NCBI RefSeq assembly: GCF_000763885.1
Contig: NZ_JRKO01000002.1
Coordinates: 1 to 64,000 of the forward strand
DNA length: 64,000 nt
Source: Paracoccus versutus
GTDB taxonomy: Bacteria; Pseudomonadota; Alphaproteobacteria; Rhodobacterales; Rhodobacteraceae
Reading direction: 5' to 3'
Within the stretch, counting starts at the first letter, position 1, and each line of letters begins with the position of its first letter. The notes below the pieces were generated by a model. That model worked only from the letters and a program-made list of their open reading frames with translations, was not told where the DNA came from and ran no database searches. Both the position numbers and the translations under genes were made by a program. Of this stretch, positions 45,507 to 57,053 are shown in pieces.

Positions 45507-46031
45507 ATGGAACGCCTTCTCGAACGCAGCCTTTTCGCCAGCCGCTGGATGATGGCGCCGATCTATGTCGGTCTGGCGCTGTCTCTGCTCATCCTGCTTT
45601 GGGTCTTTGCGCTGGAGCTTTGGCATCTGATCGGCATCCTGCCGGTGATGACGGTCAACGATGCGGTGCTGGGGGTGCTGGCGCTGATCGACCTGAGCCT
45701 GGCGGCGAACCTCCTGCTGATCGTGATATTCTCGGGCTACGAGAATTTCGTCAGCCGCATGGACCTGAGCGAACACGAGGACCGGCCGGAGTGGCAGGGC
45801 GAGGTGGATTTCTCGGCGCTGAAGCTGAAGCTGGTGGCCTCGATCGTGGCGATCTCGGGCATCCACCTGCTGAAGGTGTTCATGGATGTCGGCAAATACG
45901 CCCCCGAGCAGATCCGCTGGATGGTGGTGATCCACCTGGTCTTCGTGATCTCGGGCGTGCTGCTGGCGGCGATGGACTGGATCGCGAGCCACGGCAAGAC
46001 GCTGAAGAAGGCCAAGGCGTCCCAGGCCTGA
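45507..46031 (+). CDS. yqhA: YqhA/UPF0114 family membrane protein
   Basis: This 174-residue inner-membrane protein has about four transmembrane segments. The family N-terminus is ERLLERSLFASRWMMAPIY, and FSGYENFVSRMD is the conserved central motif. The C-terminal pair of helices is around VVIHLVFVISGVLLAAMDW. The function is unknown across the family. CAGGAG lies six bases before the ATG. Confidence 0.9.
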   Translation: MERLLERSLFASRWMMAPIYVGLALSLLILLWVFALELWHLIGILPVMTVNDAVLGVLALIDLSLAANLLLIVIFSGYENFVSRMDLSEHEDRPEWQGEVDFSALKLKLVASIVAISGIHLLKVFMDVGKYAPEQIRWMVVIHLVFVISGVLLAAMDWIASHGKTLKKAKASQA

Positions 46032-46058
46032 GCCCTTGTGCCGGCTGCGCGGTCGCAT

Positions 46059-46083
46059 GAGTATTTGGGGAACGAAGAAGGGC
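46059..46083 (+). repeat. Dispersed 3' element, copy 9 (after yqhA)
   Basis: GAGTATTTGGGGAACGAAGAAGGGC, 27 bases after the stop. The preceding GCGGTCGCAT is shared with copy 2. Confidence 0.8.
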
Positions 46084-46221
46084 AGGGGCGGCGCATGATC
46101 GGCGGCGCCCCTTTTCGCTTTGGCGGATTTTTGGCCGGGCGGGCGGCGCGGACCCTTGCGACTTTGCCCGCCATGGCTATAACCCCGGACGATTTATCAG
46201 CCGCCAGCCCGAGGGACCGTC

Positions 46222-49554
<3,333 letters not shown>

Positions 49555-50096
49555 GACCGATCTGGCCGGTTGGAGGAGGTCGGGGTGATTCCGCGCCCCG
49601 GTCCCGGCCGGCAAGGCATGGAAGGCTGGCGACCCGCCGGGAAAATGCGACGGCTGAACGGGGGGACCGATCCGGTTCCGCAACGCCACGATCCGCAAGG
49701 GCGAACCGGCCGGCGCTTTCATCGGCGCCGCCGAGGGCGATCCGCTGAAACTCGTCAGGCGCCCCGCCTGCAATCATGCGGTGGCGACAGGTGATCGCCT
49801 GGCCGCTTCCCGGCGCGGCTTCATCTGTCGGGGTGGCGACATTCGTCCGGCAGGATGATTAAACCCGGCGACGGCTTTACGATTTGCGCAAGGCGGGCGA
49901 CCCGCTTGGTCCATGCTGGGGCGACGGAATACGAAATCATCGCGTTCCCCGCGCAAAAGACGCCATCTGCCCCAAGGCGGCAGGGCGCGCGCGGCTGGCC
50001 GATGGCGCCCGAGACGGCGGCATGAGCGGTTGCCTTCATGGTCCGCGAATTGCAGGGCAATCGCAGCTTTCAAGCCATCGAAAATAGGGGATGAAG
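49555..50096. other. 542-bp intergenic region between carB and tRNA-Glu
   Basis: I find no complete gene. A 61-codon open frame between in-frame stops (about 49660-49859) reads somewhat protein-like (IRKGEPAGAFIGAAEGDPLK) but has no start codon or ribosome-binding site, so it may be a gene remnant. No clear carB terminator is visible. The region lies on the 3' side of tRNA-Glu, where mobile elements often integrate, but I see no integrase or attachment duplication. Confidence 0.5.
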
Positions 50097-50171
50097 TGGC
50101 AGCCCGTAGGGGAGTCGAACCCCTCTTTTCAGGTTGAAAACCTGACGTCCTAACCGATAGACGAACGGGCC
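50097..50171 (-). tRNA. tRNA-Glu (UUC)
   Basis: A 75-nt cloverleaf on the minus strand with encoded CCA: acceptor GGCCCGT with ACGGGCT (a G-U closing pair), anticodon arm CAGGT-TTTTCAA-CCTG with anticodon TTC, and T-arm GAGGGGTTCGACTCCCCT. It is the only tRNA-Glu in the window. Confidence 0.97.
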
Positions 50172-50293
50172 ACTTTTTCGTATCCGCCGGGTCTTGCCCT
50201 GCGGCGTGGGGCGGTATTTAGGTTCTCTGCCGCGGGGCTGCAAGCGGAAAAATCACCTTGCGCCAAAGTTTTTTCCCGGCCGGTGGCGGGGGC

Positions 50294-52042
50294 TCAACCC
50301 ACCGGCGCGGCGTCGTCCAGGCGCAGCCGCACCCGCTCGCGCCCGCCCCATTGCGTGAGCTCCAGCTTGCCCGCCAGGTGGAAGCGGCGACCCCTTGCGC
50401 CCAGCAGCGCGGGGCCCAGCGGGCCGTTCATCGCGCCCCAGGCCACCGCCTCCAGGGCTTGGCTGCCGGGGCTGCGGAAGCGCAGGCGCAGGTGGCTGTC
50501 GCCCATCGCCCCGGCGCTGTCGATCAGCTGCTCGGCAAAGGCGAAGCGCGGCGCCGGCGCGGCCTGGCCGAAGGGGCCGGCGCGCTCCAGCATCTGCATC
50601 AGCTCGACCGTGGCGCCCGAGGGGTCCAGAAGCCCCGAGATGCGCAGCTCGCCCGCGCCGGGACGCTCGGCCATCTCGCGCGAAAGCAGCTGCGACAGGC
50701 GCTCCATGGCCGCGGGGATCCTGGCCTCCTCGATGGTCAGGCCGGCCGCCATCGCATGCCCGCCGCCCTTCAAGAGCAGCCCCTCGGCCGAAAGGCGCTG
50801 GATGGCGCGGCCCAGGTCCACGCCGGGCACCGAGCGGGCCGAGCCCTTGCCGATGCCGCGCTCGACCCCGATCACCACCGCGGGCAGGCCGGTCGCCTCT
50901 TTCACCCGCGCGGCGACGATGCCGACGACGCCGGGATGCCAACCGTCGCCCGCCGCCCAGGCGACCAGGCTGTCGCCGGCCCGGGCGCGCGCCTCGACCT
51001 GGGCCAGGGCCTCGTCGCGCACGGCGGCCTCGATGGCGCGGCGGTCGCGATTCAGCGCGTCCAGCTCGGCCGCCAGCCGCTCGGCCTGGCGGCCGTCGGT
51101 GCAGGACAGGCACAGCGCCCCCAGGTCGGCACGGCCGACGCGGCCGCCGGCATTGATCCGCGGTCCCAGCAGGAAGCCCAGGTGAAAGGCGTTCGGTGCC
51201 GAATCGAGCCGCGCCACGTCGGACAGCGCCACCAGGCCGGGACGCTCGCGCCGGGCCATGACCAGCAGCCCCTGCCGCACGAAGGCGCGGTTCACCCCCA
51301 CCAGCGGCGCCACGTCGGCCACCGTCGCCAGCGCCACCAGGTCCAGCAGCGGGATCAGGTCGGGCTGCGGATGACCGCCCCGGCGCAGCAGGCTGTTGCA
51401 GCGCACCAGGGTCAGGAACACCACGCCGGCGGCGCAGAGATGGCCAAGGCTGCCATCCTCGTCGGCGCGATTCGGGTTCACCACGGCCGCGACCTGCGGC
51501 AGGGTCTCGCCGCCCTGGTGGTGGTCCAGCACGATCACGTCGCAGGTCGAGGCCGCAAGTGCCTCGTGGCTGAGCGTGCCGCAATCGACGCAGACGATCA
51601 GGTCGTGATCCTGCGACAGCCCCGCGATGGCGGGGGCGTTGGGCCCATAGCCCTCGTCGATTCGGTCGGGGATGTAGAGCGTGGCATCGCGCCCCTGCCG
51701 GCGCAGCCAGTCCAGCAGCAGCGCCGCCGAGGCGCCGCCATCCACGTCGTAATCGGCGAAGATGGCGATGCGCTGGCCGGCCAGAAGGGCGGCGACCAGC
51801 CGCTCGGCGGCCTTGTCCATGTCGCGCAGGCTCAGGGGGTCGGGCAGCAGGTCGCGCAGCTTGGGATCGAGGTAAAGCGGCGCCTCATGCGGGGGCACGC
51901 CGCGCGCGGCCAGAACCCGGCTGACGGGCAGGGGCAGGCGGCTGTCCTGGGCCAGCGCCTCGGCGGCGCGTTCCAGCATGGCGTCGGGACCGCGCCAGAG
52001 GCGGCCGGTCAGCGAGGAGGTAACGGAAAGAAAGGCGGTCAT
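50294..52042 (-). CDS. recJ: Single-strand-specific 5'-3' exonuclease RecJ
   Basis: The 582-residue RecJ resects 5' ends in RecF-pathway recombination and mismatch or base-excision repair. The DHH phosphoesterase motifs include FADYDVDGGASAALLL (motif I), CVDCGTLSHEAL and VLDHHQGG (DHH, motif III). The DHHA1 domain includes GKGSARSVPGVDL and LLKGGGHAMAAGLT. I chose the ATG at 52042; an in-frame ATG at 52060 adds six residues. It lies 51 bp behind glpX on the same strand. Confidence 0.96.
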   Translation of the reverse strand: MTAFLSVTSSLTGRLWRGPDAMLERAAEALAQDSRLPLPVSRVLAARGVPPHEAPLYLDPKLRDLLPDPLSLRDMDKAAERLVAALLAGQRIAIFADYDVDGGASAALLLDWLRRQGRDATLYIPDRIDEGYGPNAPAIAGLSQDHDLIVCVDCGTLSHEALAASTCDVIVLDHHQGGETLPQVAAVVNPNRADEDGSLGHLCAAGVVFLTLVRCNSLLRRGGHPQPDLIPLLDLVALATVADVAPLVGVNRAFVRQGLLVMARRERPGLVALSDVARLDSAPNAFHLGFLLGPRINAGGRVGRADLGALCLSCTDGRQAERLAAELDALNRDRRAIEAAVRDEALAQVEARARAGDSLVAWAAGDGWHPGVVGIVAARVKEATGLPAVVIGVERGIGKGSARSVPGVDLGRAIQRLSAEGLLLKGGGHAMAAGLTIEEARIPAAMERLSQLLSREMAERPGAGELRISGLLDPSGATVELMQMLERAGPFGQAAPAPRFAFAEQLIDSAGAMGDSHLRLRFRSPGSQALEAVAWGAMNGPLGPALLGARGRRFHLAGKLELTQWGGRERVRLRLDDAAPVG

Positions 52043-52093
52043 GCGGGCTTCATCCCCCATGACCGCCTGCTGTTCAAGCCCGTCCGGCAGCGT

Positions 52094-53059
52094 TTACCGG
52101 ATCGGGTTGCGATAGATCATGCGCCGGACCGAGCCGGTCTTGGAGCGCATCAGGATGGTTTCGGTCTGCAGGTAATGCGGCTCGCGCTTGACGCCGGCCA
52201 CGATCGAGCCGTTCGTCACCCCGGTCGCGGCAAAGATCACGTCCGCCGTCACCATCTCGTCGCGCGAATAGATGCGGTCCAGGTCGGTGATGCCGGCCTT
52301 GGCGGCGCGGCCGCGCTCGTCGTCGTTGCGAAACAGCAGCTTGCCCCACATCTGCCCGCCCATGCATTTCAGCGCCGAGGCGGCCAGCACCCCCTCGGGC
52401 GCGCCGCCCGAACCCATGTACATGTCGATGCCGGTCAGTTCGGCCTCGGCGCAATGGATGACGCCGGCCACGTCGCCATCGGTGATCAGCCGGATCGCCG
52501 CGCCGGTCGAGCGGACCTCGGCCACCAGATCCTCGTGCCGCGGCCGCTCCAGGATGCAGACGGTGATGTCGCTGTCCTTGACGCCGCCGGCCTTGGCCAG
52601 GGCGCGCACCCGCTCGGACGGGGTCATGTCCAGGCTGACCACGTCCTTGGGATAGCCGGGGCCGATGGCCAGCTTTTCCATGTAGACATCGGGCGCGTGC
52701 AGCAGCGTGCCGCGCGGCGCCATGGCGATCACGGTCAGCGCGTTCGGCATGTCCTTGGCGGTCAGCGTCGTGCCCTCCAGCGGGTCCAGCGCGATGTCGA
52801 CCGCGGGGCCCTGGCCGGTGCCGACCTCCTCGCCGATGAACAGCATCGGCGCCTCGTCCCGCTCGCCCTCGCCGATGACGACGACGCCCTTGATGTCGAG
52901 CATGTTCAGCTGGTCGCGCATCGCGTTGACGGCGGCCTGGTCGGCCGCCTTCTCGTCGCCGCGGCCGATCAGCCGCGCCGAGGCATGGGCGGCCGCCTCG
53001 CTCACGCGGGCAAGGCCGAGCGACAACATGCGATCGTTGAAATCCTTGGGCGAGGTCAT
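52094..53059 (-). CDS. glpX: Class II fructose-1,6-bisphosphatase
   Basis: The 321-residue GlpX dephosphorylates fructose-1,6-bisphosphate in gluconeogenesis and the Calvin cycle. The metal/phosphatase motifs are VVIGEGERDEAPML and DIALDPLEGTTLTA. The substrate region is ITDGDVAGVIHCAE and MGSGGAPEGVLAASALKC. It is the lithium-sensitive, GlpX-type enzyme. A GTTAGCGC half-site lies 70 bp upstream, between bolA and this gene. Confidence 0.96.
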   Translation of the reverse strand: MTSPKDFNDRMLSLGLARVSEAAAHASARLIGRGDEKAADQAAVNAMRDQLNMLDIKGVVVIGEGERDEAPMLFIGEEVGTGQGPAVDIALDPLEGTTLTAKDMPNALTVIAMAPRGTLLHAPDVYMEKLAIGPGYPKDVVSLDMTPSERVRALAKAGGVKDSDITVCILERPRHEDLVAEVRSTGAAIRLITDGDVAGVIHCAEAELTGIDMYMGSGGAPEGVLAASALKCMGGQMWGKLLFRNDDERGRAAKAGITDLDRIYSRDEMVTADVIFAATGVTNGSIVAGVKREPHYLQTETILMRSKTGSVRRMIYRNPIR

Positions 53060-53129
53060 GCGGAAATTCCTTGTGCTTTCTGGCTTTCCGGGCTTCTACG
53101 CCCGGTGCCCCGGCCCGGCAAGCCTGCGC

Positions 53130-53137
53130 GCGCTAAC
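53130..53137 (-). promoter_or_regulatory. GTTAGCGC half-site upstream of glpX
   Basis: On the minus strand GTTAGCGC lies 70 bp before the glpX ATG, in the 81-bp gap after bolA. It is the third occurrence of this octamer in the window, and each one precedes a central-carbon gene. Confidence 0.35.
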
Positions 53138-53140
53138 GGG

Positions 53141-53392
53141 TCAGTTTTCCGCCAGTTCCAGCGCCAGCGCATGGATGCGCGGCACGATGTCGCCCAAGCT
53201 GGCATGCACCAGCCGGTGGCGCGCCACATGGCCCAGCCCGGCAAAGCGGGCGCTGGCCATACGGATGCGGAAATGCGTCTCGCCGCCCTCGCGCCAGCCG
53301 CCATGGCCGCGATGGCTCTCGCTTTCGTCGATGATTTCCAGCCGCGACGGCTGAAGCTCGGCCAGTCTTTTCCGCATCTCGTCGGCAATCAT
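53141..53392 (-). CDS. bolA: BolA family protein
   Basis: This 83-residue protein has the BolA fold (LQPSRLEIIDESESHRGHGGW, then THFRIRMASARFAGLGHVARHRLVHASLGD). The His in the GHGG loop and the C-terminal invariant His (RLVHASL) are the iron-sulfur-ligand-type residues through which BolA pairs with monothiol glutaredoxins. GAAAGGGGG lies upstream. It is divergent from the J-domain gene, which is the usual alphaproteobacterial order. Confidence 0.92.
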   Translation of the reverse strand: MIADEMRKRLAELQPSRLEIIDESESHRGHGGWREGGETHFRIRMASARFAGLGHVARHRLVHASLGDIVPRIHALALELAEN

Positions 53393-53461
53393 GCGCTTGC
53401 CCCCTTTCATGTCCCGCGAAATAGCCTAAACTGCCTGTCCCGTTCAGGACAAGGCAGGCAG

Positions 53462-54088
53462 ATGAGCAACAGCGACCCGTTCGGATTCGACATTTCCGCG
53501 GCCTCGGACAAGAAACGCCGGGCCAAGGGCCGGCGCGGCATGTCCGGCGCCTTCGAAACCTCGACGCGGCGATGCGACAAGGAGGGCTGCGACCAGCCTG
53601 GCCAGTACCGCGCGCCGAAATCGCCCCGCGCGCTGGACGAATACTATTGGTTCTGCAAGGAACATGTGCGCGAATACAACCTGAACTGGAACTATTTCCA
53701 GGGCCAGTCCGAGGCCGAGTTCCAGGAGTTCCTGGACAATGCCACGGTCTGGGAGCGCCCGACCAAGCCCTTCGGCCGCGCCGCGCAGGAACAGAAATGG
53801 GCGCGCCACGGCATCGACGACCCGCTGGAGATCCTGGGCGCGAACGGCACCAACCCCGAGATGCGCACCCGCACCGCGCGGAAGCTCCCGCCGACCGAGC
53901 GCCGGGCGCTGGAGATCCTCGAGGCCAAGGAGACCTGGACCCGCGCCGAGATCCGCAAGCAATACAAGTCCCTGGTCAAGGATCTGCATCCCGACATGAA
54001 CGGCGGCGACCGCTCGGACGAGGACCGCCTCCAGGAGGTGGTCTGGGCCTGGGACCAGATCAAGGACAGCCGCAGCTTCAAGGATTGA
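53462..54088 (+). CDS. J-domain (DnaJ-like) protein
   Basis: This 208-residue protein has its J domain at the C-terminus (about residues 148-208), with the DnaK-stimulating HPD in KDLHPDMNGGD. The N-terminal part carries a zinc-site-like pair (RRCDKEGCDQPGQY and WFCKEHVREYN) conserved in alphaproteobacterial relatives. It is probably a specialised DnaK co-chaperone. It is not classical DnaJ, because the G/F region and the central zinc-finger repeats are missing. It is divergent from bolA. Confidence 0.9.
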   Translation: MSNSDPFGFDISAASDKKRRAKGRRGMSGAFETSTRRCDKEGCDQPGQYRAPKSPRALDEYYWFCKEHVREYNLNWNYFQGQSEAEFQEFLDNATVWERPTKPFGRAAQEQKWARHGIDDPLEILGANGTNPEMRTRTARKLPPTERRALEILEAKETWTRAEIRKQYKSLVKDLHPDMNGGDRSDEDRLQEVVWAWDQIKDSRSFKD

Positions 54089-54091
54089 AGG

Positions 54092-54110
54092 ATGGGGGCT
54101 TTGCGCCCCC
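54092..54110 (+). terminator. Hairpin after the J-domain gene
   Basis: T-GGGGGC-TTTGC-GCCCCC-A, a 7-bp stem four bases after the stop. A dispersed 3' element follows at 54139. Confidence 0.5.
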
Positions 54111-54138
54111 ACGCCCGCCGGGCAAGCCCGACGGGCTT

Positions 54139-54171
54139 CCCCCGCAGGATATTTTTCCACGAAAGAAAGGG
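54139..54171 (+). repeat. Dispersed 3' element, copy 10 (after the J-domain gene)
   Basis: CCCCCGCAGGATATTTTTCC followed by ACGAAAGAAAGGG. This is a variant with GGATATTT in place of GGAGTATTT. It faces copy 11 in inverted orientation. Confidence 0.75.
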
Positions 54172-54184
54172 AAGTAGGCGCCCT

Positions 54185-54214
54185 GGCTTCTTTCGTGTCC
54201 AAATATCCTGGGGG
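54185..54214 (-). repeat. Dispersed 3' element, copy 11 (after metK)
   Basis: On the minus strand CCCCCAGGATATTTGGACAC is followed by GAAAGAAGCC, 36 bases after the metK stop. It has the same GGATATTT variant as copy 10. The two convergent genes each have their own sense-oriented copy. Confidence 0.8.
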
Positions 54215-54228
54215 AGCGCGGAACGCGC

Positions 54229-54243
54229 GGGGGCAAAGCCCCC
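54229..54243 (-). terminator. Hairpin after metK
   Basis: GGGGGC-(3 bases)-GCCCCC, a 6-bp stem starting 7 bases after the metK stop. No T-run directly follows; the dispersed element does. Confidence 0.5.
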
Positions 54244-54250
54244 TGCGGCC

Positions 54251-55417
54251 TTACAGTTCGCGCTTGATCGCCTCGACAAGGTCGGTCCGTTCCCAGGAGA
54301 AGCCGCCATCGGCATCGGGCGCGCGGCCGAAATGGCCATAGGCGGCGGTGCGGCGATAGATCGGGCGGCAAAGCGCCAGATGCTCGCGGATTCCGCGCGG
54401 CGTCAGGTCCATGGCGCGCGAGACGGCGCGCTCGATCTCGGTCTCGGGGATCTCGCTGGTGCCGAAGGTGTCGGCATAGATCGACAGCGGCTTGGCCACG
54501 CCGATGGCATAGGACAGCTGGATCACGCAGCGTTTTGCCAGGCCCGCGGCGACCACGTTCTTGGCCAGGTAGCGCGCGGCATAGGCGGCCGAGCGGTCCA
54601 CCTTGGTCGGATCCTTGCCCGAGAAGGCGCCGCCGCCATGCGGCGCTGCGCCGCCATAGGTGTCGACGATGATCTTGCGCCCGGTCAGGCCGGCGTCGCC
54701 GTCCGGCCCGCCGATGACGAAGGTGCCCGTCGGGTTCACCCACCATTCCGTATTCTCGGTCAGCCATTCCGCGGGCAGCACCTCGCGGATATAGGGCTCG
54801 ACGATGGCGCGGATGTCGTCCGAGCCCTGGCTTTCGTCCTTGTGCTGGTGCGACAGCACCAGGCTGGTGATCTCGACCGGCTTGCCGTTCTCGTAGCGCA
54901 GGCTCAGCTGGGACTTCGCATCCGGGCCCAGCGTCGGCTCGGCGCCGGATTTGCGCGCCTCGGCCAGGCGGCGCAGGATCGCATGCGCATATTGGATCGG
55001 CGCGGGCATCAGTTCCGGCGTCTCGTCCACGGCGTAGCCGAACATGATGCCCTGGTCGCCGGCGCCGTCGCGGTCCACGCCCTGGCTGATATGGGCGGAT
55101 TGCTCGTGCAGGTAGTTGTGGACGTGGCAGGTGTTCCAGTGGAACTTTTCCTGCTCATAGCCGATGTCGCGGATCGTCTCGCGGGCGATCTCGCTGATGC
55201 GGCCCATGTATTCGCCCAGCTTCTTCTGGTCGGTCAGGCCGATCTCGCCCCCGATCACCACGGTGCCGGTCGTCGCGAAGGTTTCGCAGGCGACGCGGGC
55301 GGCCGGATCCTCGGCCAGCAGCGCGTCCAGCACGGCGTCCGAGATCTGGTCGCACAATTTGTCGGGGTGGCCCTCGGAGACGGATTCCGAGGTGAACACA
55401 TAGTTCTGTCTGGCCAT
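54251..55417 (-). CDS. metK: S-adenosylmethionine synthetase
   Basis: The 388-residue MetK makes SAM from methionine and [21 protein letters not shown] (residues 10-27) is the N-terminal signature, DQGIMFGYA follows in the middle, and [19 protein letters not shown] is the phosphate-binding loop. The ATG at 55417 lies directly after a SAM/SAH-type riboswitch whose GGAGCA doubles as the ribosome-binding site. It is downstream of lnt on the same strand, 85 bp away. Confidence 0.97.
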   Translation of the reverse strand: MARQNYVFTSESVSEGHPDKLCDQISDAVLDALLAEDPAARVACETFATTGTVVIGGEIGLTDQKKLGEYMGRISEIARETIRDIGYEQEKFHWNTCHVHNYLHEQSAHISQGVDRDGAGDQGIMFGYAVDETPELMPAPIQYAHAILRRLAEARKSGAEPTLGPDAKSQLSLRYENGKPVEITSLVLSHQHKDESQGSDDIRAIVEPYIREVLPAEWLTENTEWWVNPTGTFVIGGPDGDAGLTGRKIIVDTYGGAAPHGGGAFSGKDPTKVDRSAAYAARYLAKNVVAAGLAKRCVIQLSYAIGVAKPLSIYADTFGTSEIPETEIERAVSRAMDLTPRGIREHLALCRPIYRRTAAYGHFGRAPDADGGFSWERTDLVEAIKREL

Positions 55418-55420
55418 GAA

Positions 55421-55469
55421 GATGCTCCGTTGAAATGACGCCGCCACGCCAGGAAGCCGTTGTGACGGT
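55421..55469 (-). promoter_or_regulatory. SAM/SAH riboswitch upstream of metK
   Basis: On the minus strand GTCACAACGGCTTCCTGGCG is followed by TGGC, a variable loop and GGAGCATC just before the metK ATG. This matches the compact SAM/SAH motif known from Rhodobacterales metK leaders. P1 is GUCAC paired with GUGGC. The pseudoknot pairs the GCUUCC segment with the Shine-Dalgarno GGAGC. Ligand binding should hide the ribosome-binding site and lower metK translation. Confidence 0.88.
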
Positions 55470-55502
55470 CAGGCGAAGCGTTAGTGGACGCGCCCGCCGC
55501 CG

Positions 55503-57044
55503 TCAACTGCGCAACTTGCGCCGCGGCCCCAGGGCGGCCAGCAGAAAGGCCGCCAGCGCCATCGCCACGGCCGGCCAGTCGCCGAGCTGCGACCAGGGCG
55601 TGGGCGGCAGCGCCGCGGGCAGGGCGGTGTCGATGCGGCCGGCGCGGTTCAGGCCCAGCGTGGCGCGCAAGGCCCCCCGCGCGTCGATCACCGCCGAGAC
55701 GCCGGTATTCGCCGCCCGCATCAGCGGCAGGCCTGATTCGATGGCGCGCAGCCGGGCCTGGGCCAGGTGCTGCCACGGGCCGGAAAGCTGGCCGAACCAG
55801 GCGTCGTTGGTGACTTGCAGAAGCCAGCCCGGCCGGTTTTCCCCCGCGATCAGGTGGTGCGAGAACACGGCCTCGTAGCAGATCAGCGGCTGCATCGGCG
55901 GCAGGCCGGGCAGGCGCATGACCTGCGGGCCGGGACCGGCGGAATAGCCGAAACCGTGCTGGGCGGCAAAGGCGCGGATGCCGAACTGTGCCATCATGTC
56001 GCCCCAGGGCGTGTATTCGCCAAAGGGAACCAGGTGGAACTTGTCGTAGACGGGACCGATTCCTTCGGCCGAGAACTCGGTCAGGCTGTTGAAGTAGCGG
56101 CTGCCCTCGACCCGCTGGATGCCCAGCACGACCGGGGCGCCGACATAGGCGGCGATGTCCTGCGACGCGGTGCCGGATTGTTCGAGCAGGAAGTTCACCG
56201 CCGTCTCGGGCCAGATCACCGCGTCCGGCGGCGGCAGGTCGGGATCGCGGATGGCCGAAAGGTCGAGCAGGCGGCGGAAGAACACCTCGGACCACCAGGG
56301 ATCCCATTTCAGCGCCTGGGTGGCGTCCGGCTGGATCAGGCGCAGGCGCAGGCCGGTATCGGGCGGCAGGGGCTGGGCCAGGCGCGCCAGCCCCGCGCTC
56401 CAGGCGGTGGCGACGACCAGAGCGGCCAGCACCGTGCCGGGCAGGGCCGGGAACCGGCCGGGGCGGCGAAAGCACAGGGGTAGGGCGGCGGCCAGCATGG
56501 TCAGGCCGGACAGCCCGATCGCGCCCAGGGTGGCCGCGACCTGCCCGGCGGGGGTGTCGATCCAGACATGGCCAGCCAGCGCCCAGGGCAGGCCGGTAAA
56601 GATCCAGCCTCGCATCCAGTCCGACAGCACCATCAGCGCGGCGAAGCCCAGCCCCTGGCGGGGAAAGCCCGGCGCGAGGCGCACGGCGAGCCAGGCGGGC
56701 ACGGTCCAGAACAACGCCCCGCCCGCCGCGGTCAGCACCAGCGCAAAGGGGGCCATCCAGCCGTAGGTCTCGGGCTCGACCAGGAAGGGCTCGACGATCC
56801 AGGCCATCGCCAGCGCGAAATGGCCCAGCCCGGCGGCAAAGGCGTGCCAGGCGGCAGCGCGGGGCGTTTCCGCCCGCGCGACCTGCCGGCATAGCAGGGC
56901 CAGCGCCAGCAGCGTCAGCGGCCAGAGATCCCAGGGCGCCTGACCCAGCGCGGCCATGGCCCCCAGCCCCACGCCAAGGGCGAGCATCGCCCAGGACGGG
57001 CGCCCGCGTCGCGAGGATGGCGTGAAGGCCGAAAGGGCCGCCAT
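55503..57044 (-). CDS. lnt: Apolipoprotein N-acyltransferase
   Basis: The 513-residue Lnt adds the third acyl chain to lipoproteins at the periplasmic face. Several N-terminal membrane helices (residues 18-210) precede a nitrilase-type catalytic domain. Its Glu is in VIWPETAVNF, its Lys in VYDKFHLVPFGEYTPWGDMM and its Cys in PLICYEAVFSHH. A final C-terminal helix (AVAMALAAFLLAAL) is present. The start is 9 bases after the helicase stop, so the two genes are co-transcribed. Confidence 0.95.
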   Translation of the reverse strand: MAALSAFTPSSRRGRPSWAMLALGVGLGAMAALGQAPWDLWPLTLLALALLCRQVARAETPRAAAWHAFAAGLGHFALAMAWIVEPFLVEPETYGWMAPFALVLTAAGGALFWTVPAWLAVRLAPGFPRQGLGFAALMVLSDWMRGWIFTGLPWALAGHVWIDTPAGQVAATLGAIGLSGLTMLAAALPLCFRRPGRFPALPGTVLAALVVATAWSAGLARLAQPLPPDTGLRLRLIQPDATQALKWDPWWSEVFFRRLLDLSAIRDPDLPPPDAVIWPETAVNFLLEQSGTASQDIAAYVGAPVVLGIQRVEGSRYFNSLTEFSAEGIGPVYDKFHLVPFGEYTPWGDMMAQFGIRAFAAQHGFGYSAGPGPQVMRLPGLPPMQPLICYEAVFSHHLIAGENRPGWLLQVTNDAWFGQLSGPWQHLAQARLRAIESGLPLMRAANTGVSAVIDARGALRATLGLNRAGRIDTALPAALPPTPWSQLGDWPAVAMALAAFLLAALGPRRKLRS

Positions 57045-57053
57045 GGAACCGGC

